Shown here: piece by piece, positions 8,122 to 15,700 of the stretch
How positions within the stretch are numbered: the first letter of the stretch is position 1
Layout of the letters: each line of letters begins with the position of its first letter
NCBI GenBank assembly: GCA_934717745.1
Contig: CAKUZB010000008.1
Span: 23,709-87,708 of the forward strand
Direction: 5' to 3'
DNA length: 64,000 bases
From: an uncultured Candidatus Melainabacteria bacterium
Lineage (GTDB): Bacteria > Cyanobacteriota > Vampirovibrionia > Gastranaerophilales > Gastranaerophilaceae
The notes under the pieces: generated by a model
What the model was told of the DNA's origin: nothing
Databases searched by the model: none
Seen by the model: only the letters and a program-made list of their open reading frames with translations
Program-made: the position numbers and the translations under genes

Positions 8122-8796
8122 ATGACAGTAGCAACCAAAACAACATCAGTAGTTATTATTGAAGACTTTAAACTAACTCGAGTCGGATTAAGATGTGCTC
8201 TTAATTCTAACGATGACATCGATGTAGTAGCCGAATGTGAGGACGCCCAAGAGGGATTATCACTTATCCAAAAATATAACCCTGATGTAGTTCTTATGGA
8301 TTTAGGCTTACCAGGAATGAATGGCATTGAAGCGACAATCAAAGTTAAAGAAATGAATCCAAAAGTAAAAATTATTGCACTTACTTCTCACGACAGAGAA
8401 GAAGAAGTAGTTGCTGCATTAAGTTCAGGTGCTACAGGTTACTGCTTAAAAGATATTGACCCGACAAAATTAGCAGACGTCGTAAGAGATGTCGCCGATG
8501 GTGTTTGCTGGCTTGACCCTGAAATAGCACAACTTGCACTAAATTCATTTCCAAAACCTGAAAACACAAGACTTCTTGCAAACAGTTCTTCTCAAGAAGG
8601 CAGAGTGCCACTAACAGAACGTGAATACGAGGTTTTAAAACATCTGGTTACAGGGAAAAGTAATACTGAAATCGCAAAAGAATTAATCGTAAGCGTTCAC
8701 ACCGCAAAGGCACACGTTTGTTCAATTTTACAAAAAATGTGCGTAAACGACAGAGTCCAAGCAGCAGTAAAAGCAGTAAAAGAAGGACTTGTTTAA
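8122..8796 (+). CDS. NarL/FixJ-family response regulator (orphan)
   Basis: Two-component regulator of 224 aa. The receiver domain (residues 9-125) has the acidic pair E14-D15, phospho-acceptor D60 in VVLMDLGLPG, T in ALTSHDRE and K in YCLKDIDP. After a Ser/Gln linker the LuxR-type helix-turn-helix occupies residues about 160-220 (LTEREYEVLKHLVTGKSNTEIAKELIVSVHTAKAHVCSILQKM). No histidine kinase is encoded in the window, so the partner is elsewhere. Monocistronic: followed by a GC-rich hairpin and an A/T-flanked terminator. The direct repeats ACTGTAG before the start may be its own sites. Confidence 0.9.
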   Translation: MTVATKTTSVVIIEDFKLTRVGLRCALNSNDDIDVVAECEDAQEGLSLIQKYNPDVVLMDLGLPGMNGIEATIKVKEMNPKVKIIALTSHDREEEVVAALSSGATGYCLKDIDPTKLADVVRDVADGVCWLDPEIAQLALNSFPKPENTRLLANSSSQEGRVPLTEREYEVLKHLVTGKSNTEIAKELIVSVHTAKAHVCSILQKMCVNDRVQAAVKAVKEGLV

Positions 8797-8826
8797 AAAA
8801 ATTACCTTTATCTTCTTGATGTGTAC

Positions 8827-8854
8827 CGGGCGGAACGCTTTTGCGTTCCGCCCG
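8827..8854 (+). terminator. GC-rich hairpin after the response regulator
   Basis: Perfect 12-bp stem (8827-8838 with 8843-8854) and TTTT loop. It lacks a U-tract, so it acts as mRNA 3'-end protection or a weak terminator ahead of the one at 8876-8912. Confidence 0.55.
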
Positions 8855-8875
8855 CCTTACTTTATACACCAATAT

Positions 8876-8912
8876 AAAAAAGAGTTATGCAAATCTGCAC
8901 AACTCTTTATTT
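8876..8912. terminator. Bidirectional terminator between response regulator and sigma factor
   Basis: Stem AAAGAGTT / AACTCTTT continued by TGC/GCA around an AAATCT loop, with A-rich left and T-rich right flanks. It suits both converging genes. Confidence 0.65.
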
Positions 8913-8999
8913 AAGAATGATGAATGATGCTTATTTATATATCTTTTTTCTTTTAATATCCTATTTAAAAATCTCTCAATTAATTTTATTTTATTTTAA

Positions 9000-9899
9000 T
9001 TAGTCAATGTAGCAAGATAAAACTTCTTGACCTTGTACTTTCATTTTTTTCAATGCTCTTAATTCGGTTTGTCTGATGCATTCTTTTGTTACGCCGTAAA
9101 TATTGCCAATTTCTTCTAATGTTTTTTTAGCAACATTGCCCAAGCCGTAACGCATTCTAACAACATCTTGTTCTCTTTCTTTTAATTTTGAAACAACTAT
9201 TTCAATGTCATTTTTCAATCCTTCAAATTCTACTGATGAATGAACATTTGCTTTTTCATCTGCCAAAATGTCTGCCAATGAAGTTTCTTTGCCGTTATCA
9301 TTTTCAAAACCACCTTCCAATGAAATTGATTTTGAATATGCTGATAAATATGTATCAATTTTGTCCGCAGAAATATTCATTTTTTCAGCAACATCTTTTG
9401 TATTTACTTGACAATTGTATTCTCTTTCCATTTCTGATTTTACTTTTGAGAATTTTGACAAAGTTTCTTGAATATATACAGGAATTTTCATACAATGACC
9501 TTGTTCTGAAATTGCTTTAAACATTGATTGTTTAATCCACCAACTAGCATAAGTTGAAAATTTATATCCTAATTTCCAGTTGAATTTTTCAGCAGCAATC
9601 ATTAAACCTAAGTTGCCTTCTTGAATTAAATCAACCATTGGCAAATTTGACATGTGAATCGCTTTTTTTGCAACAGCAATAACTAATTTTAAATTTGCTT
9701 GCACTAATTGTTTTTTAGCGTTCATATCGCCTTCAGCAGCACGTTTTGCAACTTCTCTTTCTTCAATTGGTGATAAAGATTTGATTGAAGCCAATTCTCT
9801 AACATAAACTGACAATGTTGAATCATTTTCATTTACTAAAACTTCACTTTTAGCAGGGTTTGTAAAACTTTTTTTCATTTCAATTGGACAATTTTTCAT
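9000..9899 (-). CDS. RNA polymerase sigma factor, sigma-70 group 2-like
   Basis: Sigma factor of 299 aa. Region 1.2 (SVYVRELASIKSLSPIEEREVAKRAAEGDMNAKKQLVQANLKLVIAVAKK), regions 2.1-2.4 (LPMVDLIQEGNLGLMIAAEKF, KFSTYASWWIKQSMFKAI), region 3 (IPVYIQETLSKFSKVKSEME, VNTKDVAEKMNISADKI) and region 4 (LEEIGNIYGVTKECIRQTELRALKKM) are all present. Region 1.1 is absent and it is shorter than primary RpoD, so it is a group 2 or alternative RpoD-like factor. I choose the ATG at 9899 because GAGGAG lies 8 nt upstream; the ATG at 9905 would abut that site. It has its own promoter. Confidence 0.85.
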   Translation of the reverse strand: MKNCPIEMKKSFTNPAKSEVLVNENDSTLSVYVRELASIKSLSPIEEREVAKRAAEGDMNAKKQLVQANLKLVIAVAKKAIHMSNLPMVDLIQEGNLGLMIAAEKFNWKLGYKFSTYASWWIKQSMFKAISEQGHCMKIPVYIQETLSKFSKVKSEMEREYNCQVNTKDVAEKMNISADKIDTYLSAYSKSISLEGGFENDNGKETSLADILADEKANVHSSVEFEGLKNDIEIVVSKLKEREQDVVRMRYGLGNVAKKTLEEIGNIYGVTKECIRQTELRALKKMKVQGQEVLSCYID

Positions 9900-9932
9900 A
9901 AGCATCTCTCCTCATTCTTCTTATTCTCTCTT

Positions 9933-9960
9933 TTTATAATGATTATTTTTCAAATTTCAA
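9933..9960 (-). promoter_or_regulatory. Sigma-factor gene promoter
   Basis: Minus-strand TTGAAA (9955-9960), 16-bp spacer, TATAAA (9933-9938). It yields a leader of about 25 nt carrying the GAGGAG site. Confidence 0.5.
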
Positions 9961-10235
9961 CATTTTCGCATTACAAAGTAAGCCATTAAAAGAAAATTTT
10001 AACAGACGAACTAAGCCATACGATAGGCATATCTTCGTATTTGCGGATTTTATTTCTTAGGGTTTTAATAACAGACTTTTAAAAAATTAATTACGCAAGA
10101 CTCCCACTTGCAAAAAACAATATATAATCTCTATATCTTTAGTATATCATTTTTATATACAAATTTCAACCCTTTTATGAAGAAATATTAAGATAACTTT
10201 ATTTTTTTACCAATTTACTTAACATTACTTAACAA
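9961..10235. other. Intergenic region between sigma factor and XRE regulator
   Basis: About 275 bp between divergent promoters. I see no ORF with a ribosome site, no RNA gene and no strong hairpin here. Confidence 0.4.
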
Positions 10236-10265
10236 TTGTAAAGTGTGGGAATTTTGTTCTATAAT
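10236..10265 (+). promoter_or_regulatory. Leaderless promoter of the XRE/zinc-ribbon gene
   Basis: TTGTAA (10236-10241), 18-bp spacer, TATAAT (10260-10265), then 7 nt to the ATG at 10273. It defines that ATG as the start rather than the upstream GTG at 10243, which lies inside the promoter. Confidence 0.65.
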
Positions 10266-10272
10266 TGAAACT

Positions 10273-10674
10273 ATGTACACTTTAGCACAATTTATTCAAG
10301 TAAAAAGAGAGGCTCTTGGATTAACTCCATACGGGCTGTCAAAGAAATGTAACGTTCCGGCAGTGGTTATTGAAGAAATAGAAGCAGGACGAGAATTATT
10401 TTTATCAGTAACAGTCAGACAGAATTTAGCCAAAGGTTTACGCTGTTCCGCAGAAGAAATTAAGGCTTTAGAAAAAGATTTTGAGTTTGAAGAAGTCCCA
10501 ATGGAAGTTTTAGACGTATTAAAACAAAGAATTTTAAATGGGGAAACTGAATTATTCTGCCCAAAATGCAAATCACCGTTGAAAGTCAGAATAGAAACAA
10601 TGTATGACATTGAGGATAATGTTGTATATACCGCTCGAGGTTATTGTACAAAGTGTGTATTCCAAATAAAATAG
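10273..10674 (+). CDS. XRE-type HTH regulator with C-terminal zinc ribbon
   Basis: Cytoplasmic protein of 133 aa when read from the ATG at 10273. Residues about 3-60 are an XRE/Cro helix-turn-helix (LAQFIQVKREALGLTPYGLSKKCNVPAVVIEEIEAGRELF). The C-terminal third holds CPKCKSPL and GYCTKC, a CxxC-(~26)-CxxC zinc ribbon. The combination suggests a metal-dependent DNA-binding regulator or a toxin-antitoxin-style HTH protein; no partner gene is adjacent. A GTG start at 10243 would place 10 codons over the -10 box, so I reject it. Predicted leaderless mRNA. Confidence 0.7.
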   Translation: MYTLAQFIQVKREALGLTPYGLSKKCNVPAVVIEEIEAGRELFLSVTVRQNLAKGLRCSAEEIKALEKDFEFEEVPMEVLDVLKQRILNGETELFCPKCKSPLKVRIETMYDIEDNVVYTARGYCTKCVFQIK

Positions 10675-10699
10675 CCCAAAACCATACTCCGACATGCTT

Positions 10700-10732
10700 T
10701 TGACATGTTACAATTAGTTAACATTTTATAAA
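10700..10732 (+). promoter_or_regulatory. Possible promoter of the REMGExP-repeat gene
   Basis: Consensus TTGACA at 10700-10705 with TATAAA at 10727-10732, but the 21-bp spacing is long. If used, the 5' leader is about 75 nt and ends with AGGAG before the ATG at 10816. Confidence 0.35.
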
Positions 10733-10815
10733 ATTTAAGCAATTTTTATTTTCACGACGCTTTAATAGGACATCAAGGTTAGTAGATAGTTAATAGAAAA
10801 TATAGGAGAAATTCA

Positions 10816-11169
10816 ATGTTTACAGGTATTCAATCATTCGGTACTTCTTACGGTCGTCCAAGAGAAATGGGTGAAACACCGGCAGATATGGCAAAAGCAC
10901 AACAATACCAAAAACAAAAATCAGCACCTCACGAATATCGTGGACGTGAAATGGGCGAAAAACCTTGGGAAGTTCCATCAAGAGAACAACAACAAGCGAA
11001 TTACGATAAAGCAACCGCAGGTTACGCATCAGCACCTACTCGTGGAAAATCAAGCAGACCAAGAGAAATGGGTGAAACACCTGAAGATGTAGCAAAAAAT
11101 AATCAACCTCAAGACAGCAGACAACGAGAAATGACAGAACAAGAAAAAAGACTGGACTTGTTTGCATAG
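10816..11169 (+). CDS. Small repeat protein with four REMGExP-type motifs, function unknown
   Basis: Hydrophilic protein of 117 aa, rich in Gln, Glu, Arg and Lys, with no membrane segment or signal peptide. The motif REMGExP recurs: RPREMGETPADMAK (residues 14-27), GREMGEKPWEV (43-53), RPREMGETPEDVAK (80-93), and the weaker RQREMTEQEKR near the end. Spacers are low-complexity Gln/Ala. I do not recognise the family. The repeats look like short linear binding motifs in a disordered chain. AGGAG lies 7 nt before the ATG and a strong terminator follows, so it is a monocistronic and probably well-expressed gene. Confidence 0.75.
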   Translation: MFTGIQSFGTSYGRPREMGETPADMAKAQQYQKQKSAPHEYRGREMGEKPWEVPSREQQQANYDKATAGYASAPTRGKSSRPREMGETPEDVAKNNQPQDSRQREMTEQEKRLDLFA

Positions 11170-11204
11170 TAGACTAAAAAGGTTGAAATAAATTTTAAAA
11201 CTTT

Positions 11205-11238
11205 AACGGCGACATTTGATAAATCAAATGTCGCCGTT
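11205..11238. terminator. Strong hairpin between converging genes
   Basis: Perfect 16-bp stem (11205-11220 with 11223-11238) and AA loop, 35 nt past the repeat-protein stop. It serves the plus-strand gene and may also stop minus-strand transcripts. Confidence 0.8.
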
Positions 11239-11241
11239 TCA

Positions 11242-11277
11242 ATGGCACACCCAAAACAAGTAAAACGAGTGTGCCAT
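11242..11277. terminator. Second hairpin, after the DUF378 gene
   Basis: Stem AATGGCACAC with GTGTGCCATT followed by TTTTG. It lies 23 nt past the DUF378 stop on the minus strand and works as a terminator in either direction. Confidence 0.6.
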
Positions 11278-11299
11278 TTTGTTATCTTCCTCCTTTCTT

Positions 11300-11506
11300 T
11301 TAAATACAAGTATCATCACTTGTAGCCATAGTTGCTAAGGAAGTCAGAGCAGAAAGACCTATGATTACATAGATAGTTCTTGACCAAATTGTCATATCGC
11401 CAAACAATTTGGCAACTAAATCAAGCCCAAAGATACCAATGAAGCCCCAATTTAGTGCTCCGACAATTACAAGAAGATAACTAATAAGTTTTACATATTT
11501 TTTCAT
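11300..11506 (-). CDS. DUF378 family small membrane protein
   Basis: Membrane protein of 68 aa with two helices: VKLISYLLVIVGALNWGFIGIF (residues 5-26) and a second at about 42-60 (TIYVIIGLSALTSLATMA). The ALNWGFIGIFGLDLV signature is that of DUF378, a widespread two-helix family of unknown role. I choose the ATG at 11506, preceded by GAAAGGA at optimal distance, over upstream codons at 11518 and 11530 that lack a site. Single-gene unit. Confidence 0.8.
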   Translation of the reverse strand: MKKYVKLISYLLVIVGALNWGFIGIFGLDLVAKLFGDMTIWSRTIYVIIGLSALTSLATMATSDDTCI

Positions 11507-11620
11507 GTTTAATCCTTTCATAAATACCACAATAATATTATTTAATAGATTTTAAGATATAAAATCCGAAAAAACGGCAATATTTTCTAAAAAAAAATTA
11601 CTCAAAAGTGTAATATAGGG

Positions 11621-11648
11621 TTGAAAAAAAGGAAAAAAAATATATAAT
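11621..11648 (+). promoter_or_regulatory. tmRNA promoter
   Basis: TTGAAA (11621-11626), 16-bp spacer, TATAAT (11643-11648). The primary transcript would start about 15 nt before the mature tmRNA 5' end, consistent with RNase P trimming. Confidence 0.6.
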
Positions 11649-11669
11649 GTATATATAACATATTTTCAT

Positions 11670-12070
11670 GGGGACGTACTGGATTTTGACAGGATGCTTG
11701 ATGGGAATAGGTTGCGAGTCCGAGTGCTGTTCTCGGTTATCAACAAGCAAAACAAATTAAGTGCTAACAACAATGTTGTAGTAGCTGATTTTTCTAGAGC
11801 ACAAACTCTAGCAGCGTAGATTAAGTTCCGCTGTTCAGCCTTTGTAGTAGTCCATCTTGCCGATTACTATAAAGCGGGTATGCAAGACGCAGTGCGGTGA
11901 TGATTGTAGCCGTATCAAGACAACAATCAAGGTGCGGAACACTTAAAAATCCTTTGACTAGAGAATAAGGTTTGACATTTCCTAATTTAGTCGAGAGAAT
12001 AATGCCTACACTCGTAGAGATTTATTTTTATCCATTTTGGACGCGGGTTCGACTCCCACCGTCTCCACCA
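11670..12070 (+). ncRNA. ssrA: Transfer-messenger RNA (tmRNA)
   Basis: tmRNA rescues stalled ribosomes with SmpB. The 5' end GGGGACGTACTGGATTTTGA and the 3' end GGGTTCGACTCCCACCGTCTCCACCA-type T-arm/acceptor with encoded CCA (12068-12070) form the tRNA-like domain in a one-piece gene of about 401 nt. The tag reading frame begins at GCT 11763 and stops at TAG 11817-11819, encoding ANNNVVVADFSRAQTLAA, which ends in the LAA degradation signal. Internal pseudoknot helices follow. A long inverted repeat (12068-12107) beginning at the CCA is the likely 3' hairpin. The mature ends are inferred from the acceptor pairing. Confidence 0.95.
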
Positions 12071-12181
12071 AAATACAGAATATACTTTATTATATTTTGT
12101 ATTTTGGTTTGATGGTAATGGAAAGAAACCGCCAACTGCGGGTTGCGTGAGTGAGCCAAGGCTGGAGAGTTTTGATAATGC
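12050..12181 (+). repeat. Direct repeat, copy 1: 3' end of ssrA plus downstream 110 bp
   Basis: The last 21 nt of tmRNA and the following region, including the hairpin at 12068-12107 and an AACCGC-CAACT-GCGGGTT hairpin, are repeated 185 bp further on. The copies diverge mainly in their last 40 bp. Confidence 0.8.
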
Positions 12182-12234
12182 TATAACCACAAAATCAAAA
12201 CTCGGAATTGCCGTTTAACGCGAACGAACAAGAC

Positions 12235-12366
12235 CGACTCCCACCGTCTCCACCAAAATACAGAATATACTTTGTTATATTTTGTATTTTGGTTTGATGG
12301 TAATGGAAAGAAACCGCCAACTGCGGGTTACGTAAGCGAGATGAGACTAAAGAGTTTTGATAATAT
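12235..12366 (+). repeat. Direct repeat, copy 2: duplicated ssrA 3' end without the gene
   Basis: Starts with the same terminal tmRNA bases (12235-12255, ending CCACCA) but lacks the rest of the tRNA-like domain. It is nearly identical to copy 1 for about 95 bp. Tandem duplication or the footprint of an element that used the ssrA 3' end as attachment site are both possible. Confidence 0.75.
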
Positions 12367-12409
12367 TATTAATAACCATACCTTATAAAGAACTAGGTAA
12401 TTAATTTAA

Positions 12410-12556
12410 CTAATATTTGCGATTACGTTTGAACGCATCTTCAGGGTGAGCAGAATTTGAACAAATTATTTCATAATATTCGTTCTTATCAATGTTCACA
12501 CCCATATTTTTTGTATCAATCGTAAATTTTTTCTTCTTTTTTTTCTTATTTTCCAT
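12410..12556 (-). CDS. 48-aa lysine-rich conserved-looking small protein
   Basis: Short minus-strand gene divergent from miaB. It begins MENKKKKKKKFTIDT, continues KNMGVNIDKNEYYEIICSNSAHPEDAF and ends KRNRKY before TAG. It is basic at both ends with a mixed middle and no membrane helix; function unknown. The evidence for reality is the promoter: TATAAT at 12563-12568 ends exactly 6 nt before the ATG at 12556, the same leaderless geometry as other first genes here. Its promoter is interleaved with that of miaB. Confidence 0.6.
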   Translation of the reverse strand: MENKKKKKKKFTIDTKNMGVNIDKNEYYEIICSNSAHPEDAFKRNRKY

Positions 12557-12562
12557 AAACTT

Positions 12563-12593
12563 ATTATACTACATTTTTACTTTATGATAAAAT
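12563..12593. promoter_or_regulatory. Interleaved divergent leaderless promoters (48-aa gene and miaB)
   Basis: Minus-strand TATAAT (12563-12568), 6 nt from the ATG at 12556. Plus-strand TAAAAT (12588-12593), 6 nt from the ATG at 12600. The -35 region of each falls on or near the other's -10, so the two promoters probably exclude one another. Confidence 0.6.
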
Positions 12594-12599
12594 TTATTT

Positions 12600-13919
12600 A
12601 TGATGAAAAGAGTATATATCGACACAATGGGTTGTCAAATGAATAAATCCGACACAGAAAGAATGTTAGGCATGCTTTCTTGTTTGGGTTACGACGAAAC
12701 TAAAGAGCCTAAAGAGGCTGATTTATTAATTATTAACACTTGTTCTATTCGCCAATTAAGTGAAGACAAAGCGTTTAGTGAAATCGGCACATGGGGACAA
12801 TGGAAAAAACGTGGAAAAGATATAAAAATCATTTTCAGTGGCTGTGTTGCACAACAAAAACAAGCAGAAATATTTAAACGTGCACCATACGTTGATTTGG
12901 TAATTGGAACACACAATATTTATCAACTACCGGAATTAATTAAACGTATTGAAAATGGTGAAACACGTATTTGCGAATGTCCTGATAAGCCTTTTGGCGA
13001 ACAAGATATTGAAATCAAACGTGTAAAAGGCGTTAATGCTTGGATTCCAATTACAGAAGGTTGCAACAACTTCTGCACATACTGTATTGTTCCATACACT
13101 CGTGGCAGAGAACGTTCTAGACTTCCTGAAACAATTATCAAAGAAGCAAAAGATGCTTTAGCACAAGGTTTTAAAGAAATTACACTTTTAGGCCAAAACG
13201 TTGACAGTTACGGTAAAGACTTCAAAGACAAAGAATACAGACTTGCAGACCTTTTAACAGAACTTAACGCAATTGAGGGTAAGTTCAGAATTAGATTTGT
13301 AACTTCTTATCCTACTGATATTACAGACAAATTAATTGAAACCGCAGTTAAACTTGATAAAGTTTGCGAATACTTCCATATTCCAATGCAATCAGGCTCA
13401 AGCGAAGTTTTAAAACAAATGAACAGACGTTACAACAGAGAAGAATATACACAAATTGCAACAAAAATACGTAATTTAATTCCGGACGTAACTATCACAA
13501 GCGACTTCATAGCAGGTTTCCCTGGAGAAACAGAAGAACAATTCTTGGAAACACTTACTGCAATGGACGAATTGAATTTAGATTATTCAAATACTGCCGC
13601 ATATTCACCTAGAGAAAAAACAGTTGCAGCAAAATGGGTAGACAAATTCATTGATGAAGATACAAAAACTGAACGTCTAAAACGTTTAAACGAAAAAAAT
13701 ATGGAATGCTGTTTACGTTCTAACCAAAAATATGTGGGCAGAGAACTTGAAGTTCTAATCGAAAACTTTGAAAACCACAAAGGCAAAAACGTAATCACAG
13801 GTAGAACACGTAACAATAAAATTGTTCATATCCCTTGCGAAAGAAATTTAACAGGTGAATTTGTTAATGTAAAAATTACCGGTGCAAAAACATGGTATAT
13901 AAGCGGAGAATTAATTTAA
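12600..13919 (+). CDS. miaB: tRNA-i6A37 methylthiotransferase MiaB
   Basis: Radical-SAM enzyme of 439 aa that adds a methylthio group to i6A37 of tRNAs reading UNN codons. The N-terminal UPF0004 domain has three Fe-S cysteines (MGCQMN, INTCSIR, FSGCVAQ). The radical-SAM motif CNNFCTYC lies in ITEGCNNFCTYCIVPYTRGRERSR (residues about 153-176). A C-terminal TRAM domain (residues about 375-439, YVGRELEVLIENF to VNVKITGAKTWYISGEL) binds tRNA. Length is typical. The leaderless promoter geometry fixes the first ATG as the start. A UUCG-loop terminator follows. Confidence 0.95.
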   Translation: MMKRVYIDTMGCQMNKSDTERMLGMLSCLGYDETKEPKEADLLIINTCSIRQLSEDKAFSEIGTWGQWKKRGKDIKIIFSGCVAQQKQAEIFKRAPYVDLVIGTHNIYQLPELIKRIENGETRICECPDKPFGEQDIEIKRVKGVNAWIPITEGCNNFCTYCIVPYTRGRERSRLPETIIKEAKDALAQGFKEITLLGQNVDSYGKDFKDKEYRLADLLTELNAIEGKFRIRFVTSYPTDITDKLIETAVKLDKVCEYFHIPMQSGSSEVLKQMNRRYNREEYTQIATKIRNLIPDVTITSDFIAGFPGETEEQFLETLTAMDELNLDYSNTAAYSPREKTVAAKWVDKFIDEDTKTERLKRLNEKNMECCLRSNQKYVGRELEVLIENFENHKGKNVITGRTRNNKIVHIPCERNLTGEFVNVKITGAKTWYISGELI

Positions 13920-13990
13920 CAGAATAAATTTAATCAAAAGATACCAAAACAAAATCAGAATGATAATATAGTTTAAAATTGTCTAAAATT

Positions 13991-14013
13991 GAGCCTTTCG
14001 AGGCTCTTTTTTT
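13991..14013 (+). terminator. Intrinsic terminator with UUCG tetraloop after miaB
   Basis: GAGCCT (13991-13996), TTCG loop, AGGCTC (14001-14006), then seven T. A textbook rho-independent terminator 70 nt past miaB. Confidence 0.9.
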
Positions 14014-14055
14014 AATGCAAAATTTAATAACTTTGTTAAAAAATATTAAAACCTC

Positions 14056-14085
14056 TTGCAATATTACTACAATAGTAGTAATATT
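14056..14085 (+). promoter_or_regulatory. Promoter with palindromic operator for the 75-aa gene
   Basis: TTGCAA (14056-14061), 17-bp spacer, TAATAT (14079-14084). A perfect inverted repeat with 11-bp arms (AATATTACTAC at 14060-14070 and its complement at 14075-14085, 4-nt centre) fills the space between and overlaps both boxes. A bound repressor would block polymerase. The regulator is unknown. Confidence 0.6.
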
Positions 14086-14124
14086 AAATCATCGGGTTAT
14101 GGTTATTAAGAGGTACACAAAAAG

Positions 14125-14352
14125 ATGGCAAGAAATTGGAATGAACCGGTACAACAGTTTGACAACGTTTATCACATGGACGTTGAAAGAGTTGGAAACA
14201 TGACCGCAACAACTCTTTACAAGAATGGAAAAATAATATTATACGAAGAAACTGTAAAAGAAATTAAAAAATTAGAAAATTATGGTGATTTTGAGATGAC
14301 AAAGGTATTAAAAAGAATACACTTTGATGAAAACGGAAGCATCATAAAATAA
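14125..14352 (+). CDS. 75-aa protein of unknown function under an operator-controlled promoter
   Basis: Small soluble protein of 75 aa, starting MARNWNEPVQQFDNVYHMDV, with no recognisable domain. The pattern of short beta-strand-like stretches (MTATTLYKNGKIILYEETV) followed by a helix (KEIKKLENYGDFEMTKVLKRI) suggests a compact alpha/beta fold. The start is supported by AGAGGT 10 nt upstream. The gene lies alone between the miaB terminator and the hom promoter, so it is transcribed separately from a promoter wrapped in a strong palindrome. Confidence 0.65.
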   Translation: MARNWNEPVQQFDNVYHMDVERVGNMTATTLYKNGKIILYEETVKEIKKLENYGDFEMTKVLKRIHFDENGSIIK

Positions 14353-14356
14353 TAAA

Positions 14357-14397
14357 TTGCACTAATAACTTATATATTGTAGAATACAATATATAAG
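14357..14397 (+). promoter_or_regulatory. hom-thrC promoter with 13-bp-arm palindrome over the -10
   Basis: TTGCAC (14357-14362), 17-bp spacer, TAGAAT (14380-14385). Inverted repeat CTTATATATTGTA (14369-14381) and its exact complement (14385-14397) with a 3-nt centre that lies inside the -10 box. It reads as an operator; an RNA hairpin is unlikely because the predicted transcript starts within the right arm. Confidence 0.6.
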
Positions 14398-14411
14398 AGA
14401 AAAGGTGATAA

Positions 14412-15689
14412 ATGAACAAAACAAAAATCGGAATTATTGGTCTTGGAACAGTTGGGGGCGGAGTTTTCAAAACTCTTAAAGATTTCCCTGATATTGAAGT
14501 CGTAAAAATTGCGGTAAGAAACATTAAAAAACCACGTAATATTGAGAATTTAGATGAATCTATTTTGACAGAAAACGCAGAAGAAATCGTTAATAATCCT
14601 GACATTGACGTCGTGGTAGAACTTATGGGTGGAGTACACCCTGCGTATGAATTGATTAAGACCGCAATTGACAACGGCAAGCACGTTGTAACTGCAAACA
14701 AAGAACTTCTTGCAAAACATGGCGAAGAAATTTTTAAACATGCAGAAGAAAAAAATGTCGTGGTGTTATATGAAGCAGCAATTGCTGGCGGTATTCCAAT
14801 TATCATGCCGATTAAAACAATTTTAGCCGGCAATAAAATCTCAAAAATTGAAGCAATCCTAAACGGTACAACAAATTATATTTTAACAAATATGGACGAA
14901 AACAAAGCGTCATATGAAACAGTTTTAAAAGAAGCACAAGAATTGGGTTACGCAGAAGCAGACCCTACAGGCGATGTTGAGGGCTTCGACTCTGCATATA
15001 AACTTACAACTCTTGCAACTATTACATTTAAAAAACGTGTAAAACTTGAAAATGTTTATCGTGAGGGTATTACAAAAATTAAAGCAGAAGATATTAAATA
15101 CGCAAACGAATTAGGATACAAAATAAAACTTGTTGCTTATGCAAATATTGATGAACACGAGAACATAGACGTTCGAGTTCACCCAATGTTTGTTGACAAA
15201 ACAAATACGCTCGCACACATCAATTACGTTACAAATGCAGTAACCCTAACAGGCACTCCTATAGGTAAAATCACTTTATCAGGTCCGGGTGCCGGCGAAA
15301 TGCCTACTGCAAGTTCAGTTGTAGGCGACATTTTATCTATCGCAAGAGAATTAGGAACAACAGATTATATTCTACCAATGATGCGTTGCTCTCATAACCA
15401 CGATTCAGGAGCACATTTTTTAACAATTGACGAAACAGAAAATAAATATTATTTACGAATGATTGCAAACGACAAAGTTGGCGGTATTGCAGAAATAACA
15501 AAAGTTTTCGCTGATAAAAAAATCAATATTGAAACAATATTAATGAAAGAAGTTACAGAAAATGGAACAGCAGAAATCGTTATTGTAACTGAACTTTGCA
15601 ATGAAAAACTTATTAAAGAAACAGAAAAAGAACTTATCAATGACAGTTGCGTAAAACAACTCGCAAGCATGATTAGAATTAATAATTAG
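14412..15689 (+). CDS. hom: Homoserine dehydrogenase with C-terminal ACT domain
   Basis: NAD(P)H-dependent reduction of aspartate semialdehyde to homoserine, the branch point to threonine and methionine. 425 aa. Rossmann motif [13 protein letters not shown] (residues 8-20), [20 protein letters not shown], catalytic-domain [39 protein letters not shown] with the active-site Lys/Asp, and a C-terminal ACT domain (residues about 345-425, [30 protein letters not shown]) for threonine feedback. Ribosome site AAAGGTGA. First gene of hom-thrC under a palindromic operator. Confidence 0.95.
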   Translation: MNKTKIGIIGLGTVGGGVFKTLKDFPDIEVVKIAVRNIKKPRNIENLDESILTENAEEIVNNPDIDVVVELMGGVHPAYELIKTAIDNGKHVVTANKELLAKHGEEIFKHAEEKNVVVLYEAAIAGGIPIIMPIKTILAGNKISKIEAILNGTTNYILTNMDENKASYETVLKEAQELGYAEADPTGDVEGFDSAYKLTTLATITFKKRVKLENVYREGITKIKAEDIKYANELGYKIKLVAYANIDEHENIDVRVHPMFVDKTNTLAHINYVTNAVTLTGTPIGKITLSGPGAGEMPTASSVVGDILSIARELGTTDYILPMMRCSHNHDSGAHFLTIDETENKYYLRMIANDKVGGIAEITKVFADKKINIETILMKEVTENGTAEIVIVTELCNEKLIKETEKELINDSCVKQLASMIRINN

Positions 15690-15700
15690 AAAGGTATAAA

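Noticed and set aside
10243..10272. GTG start giving 10 extra codons to the XRE/zinc-ribbon protein
   Set aside because: The stretch contains the -10 box TATAAT; the ATG at 10273 lies 7 nt after it.
11987..12190. Minus-strand frame of 67 codons over the tmRNA 3' end and repeat
   Set aside because: It lies antisense to tmRNA and its 3' repeat, lacks a ribosome site and contains translated structural RNA sequence.
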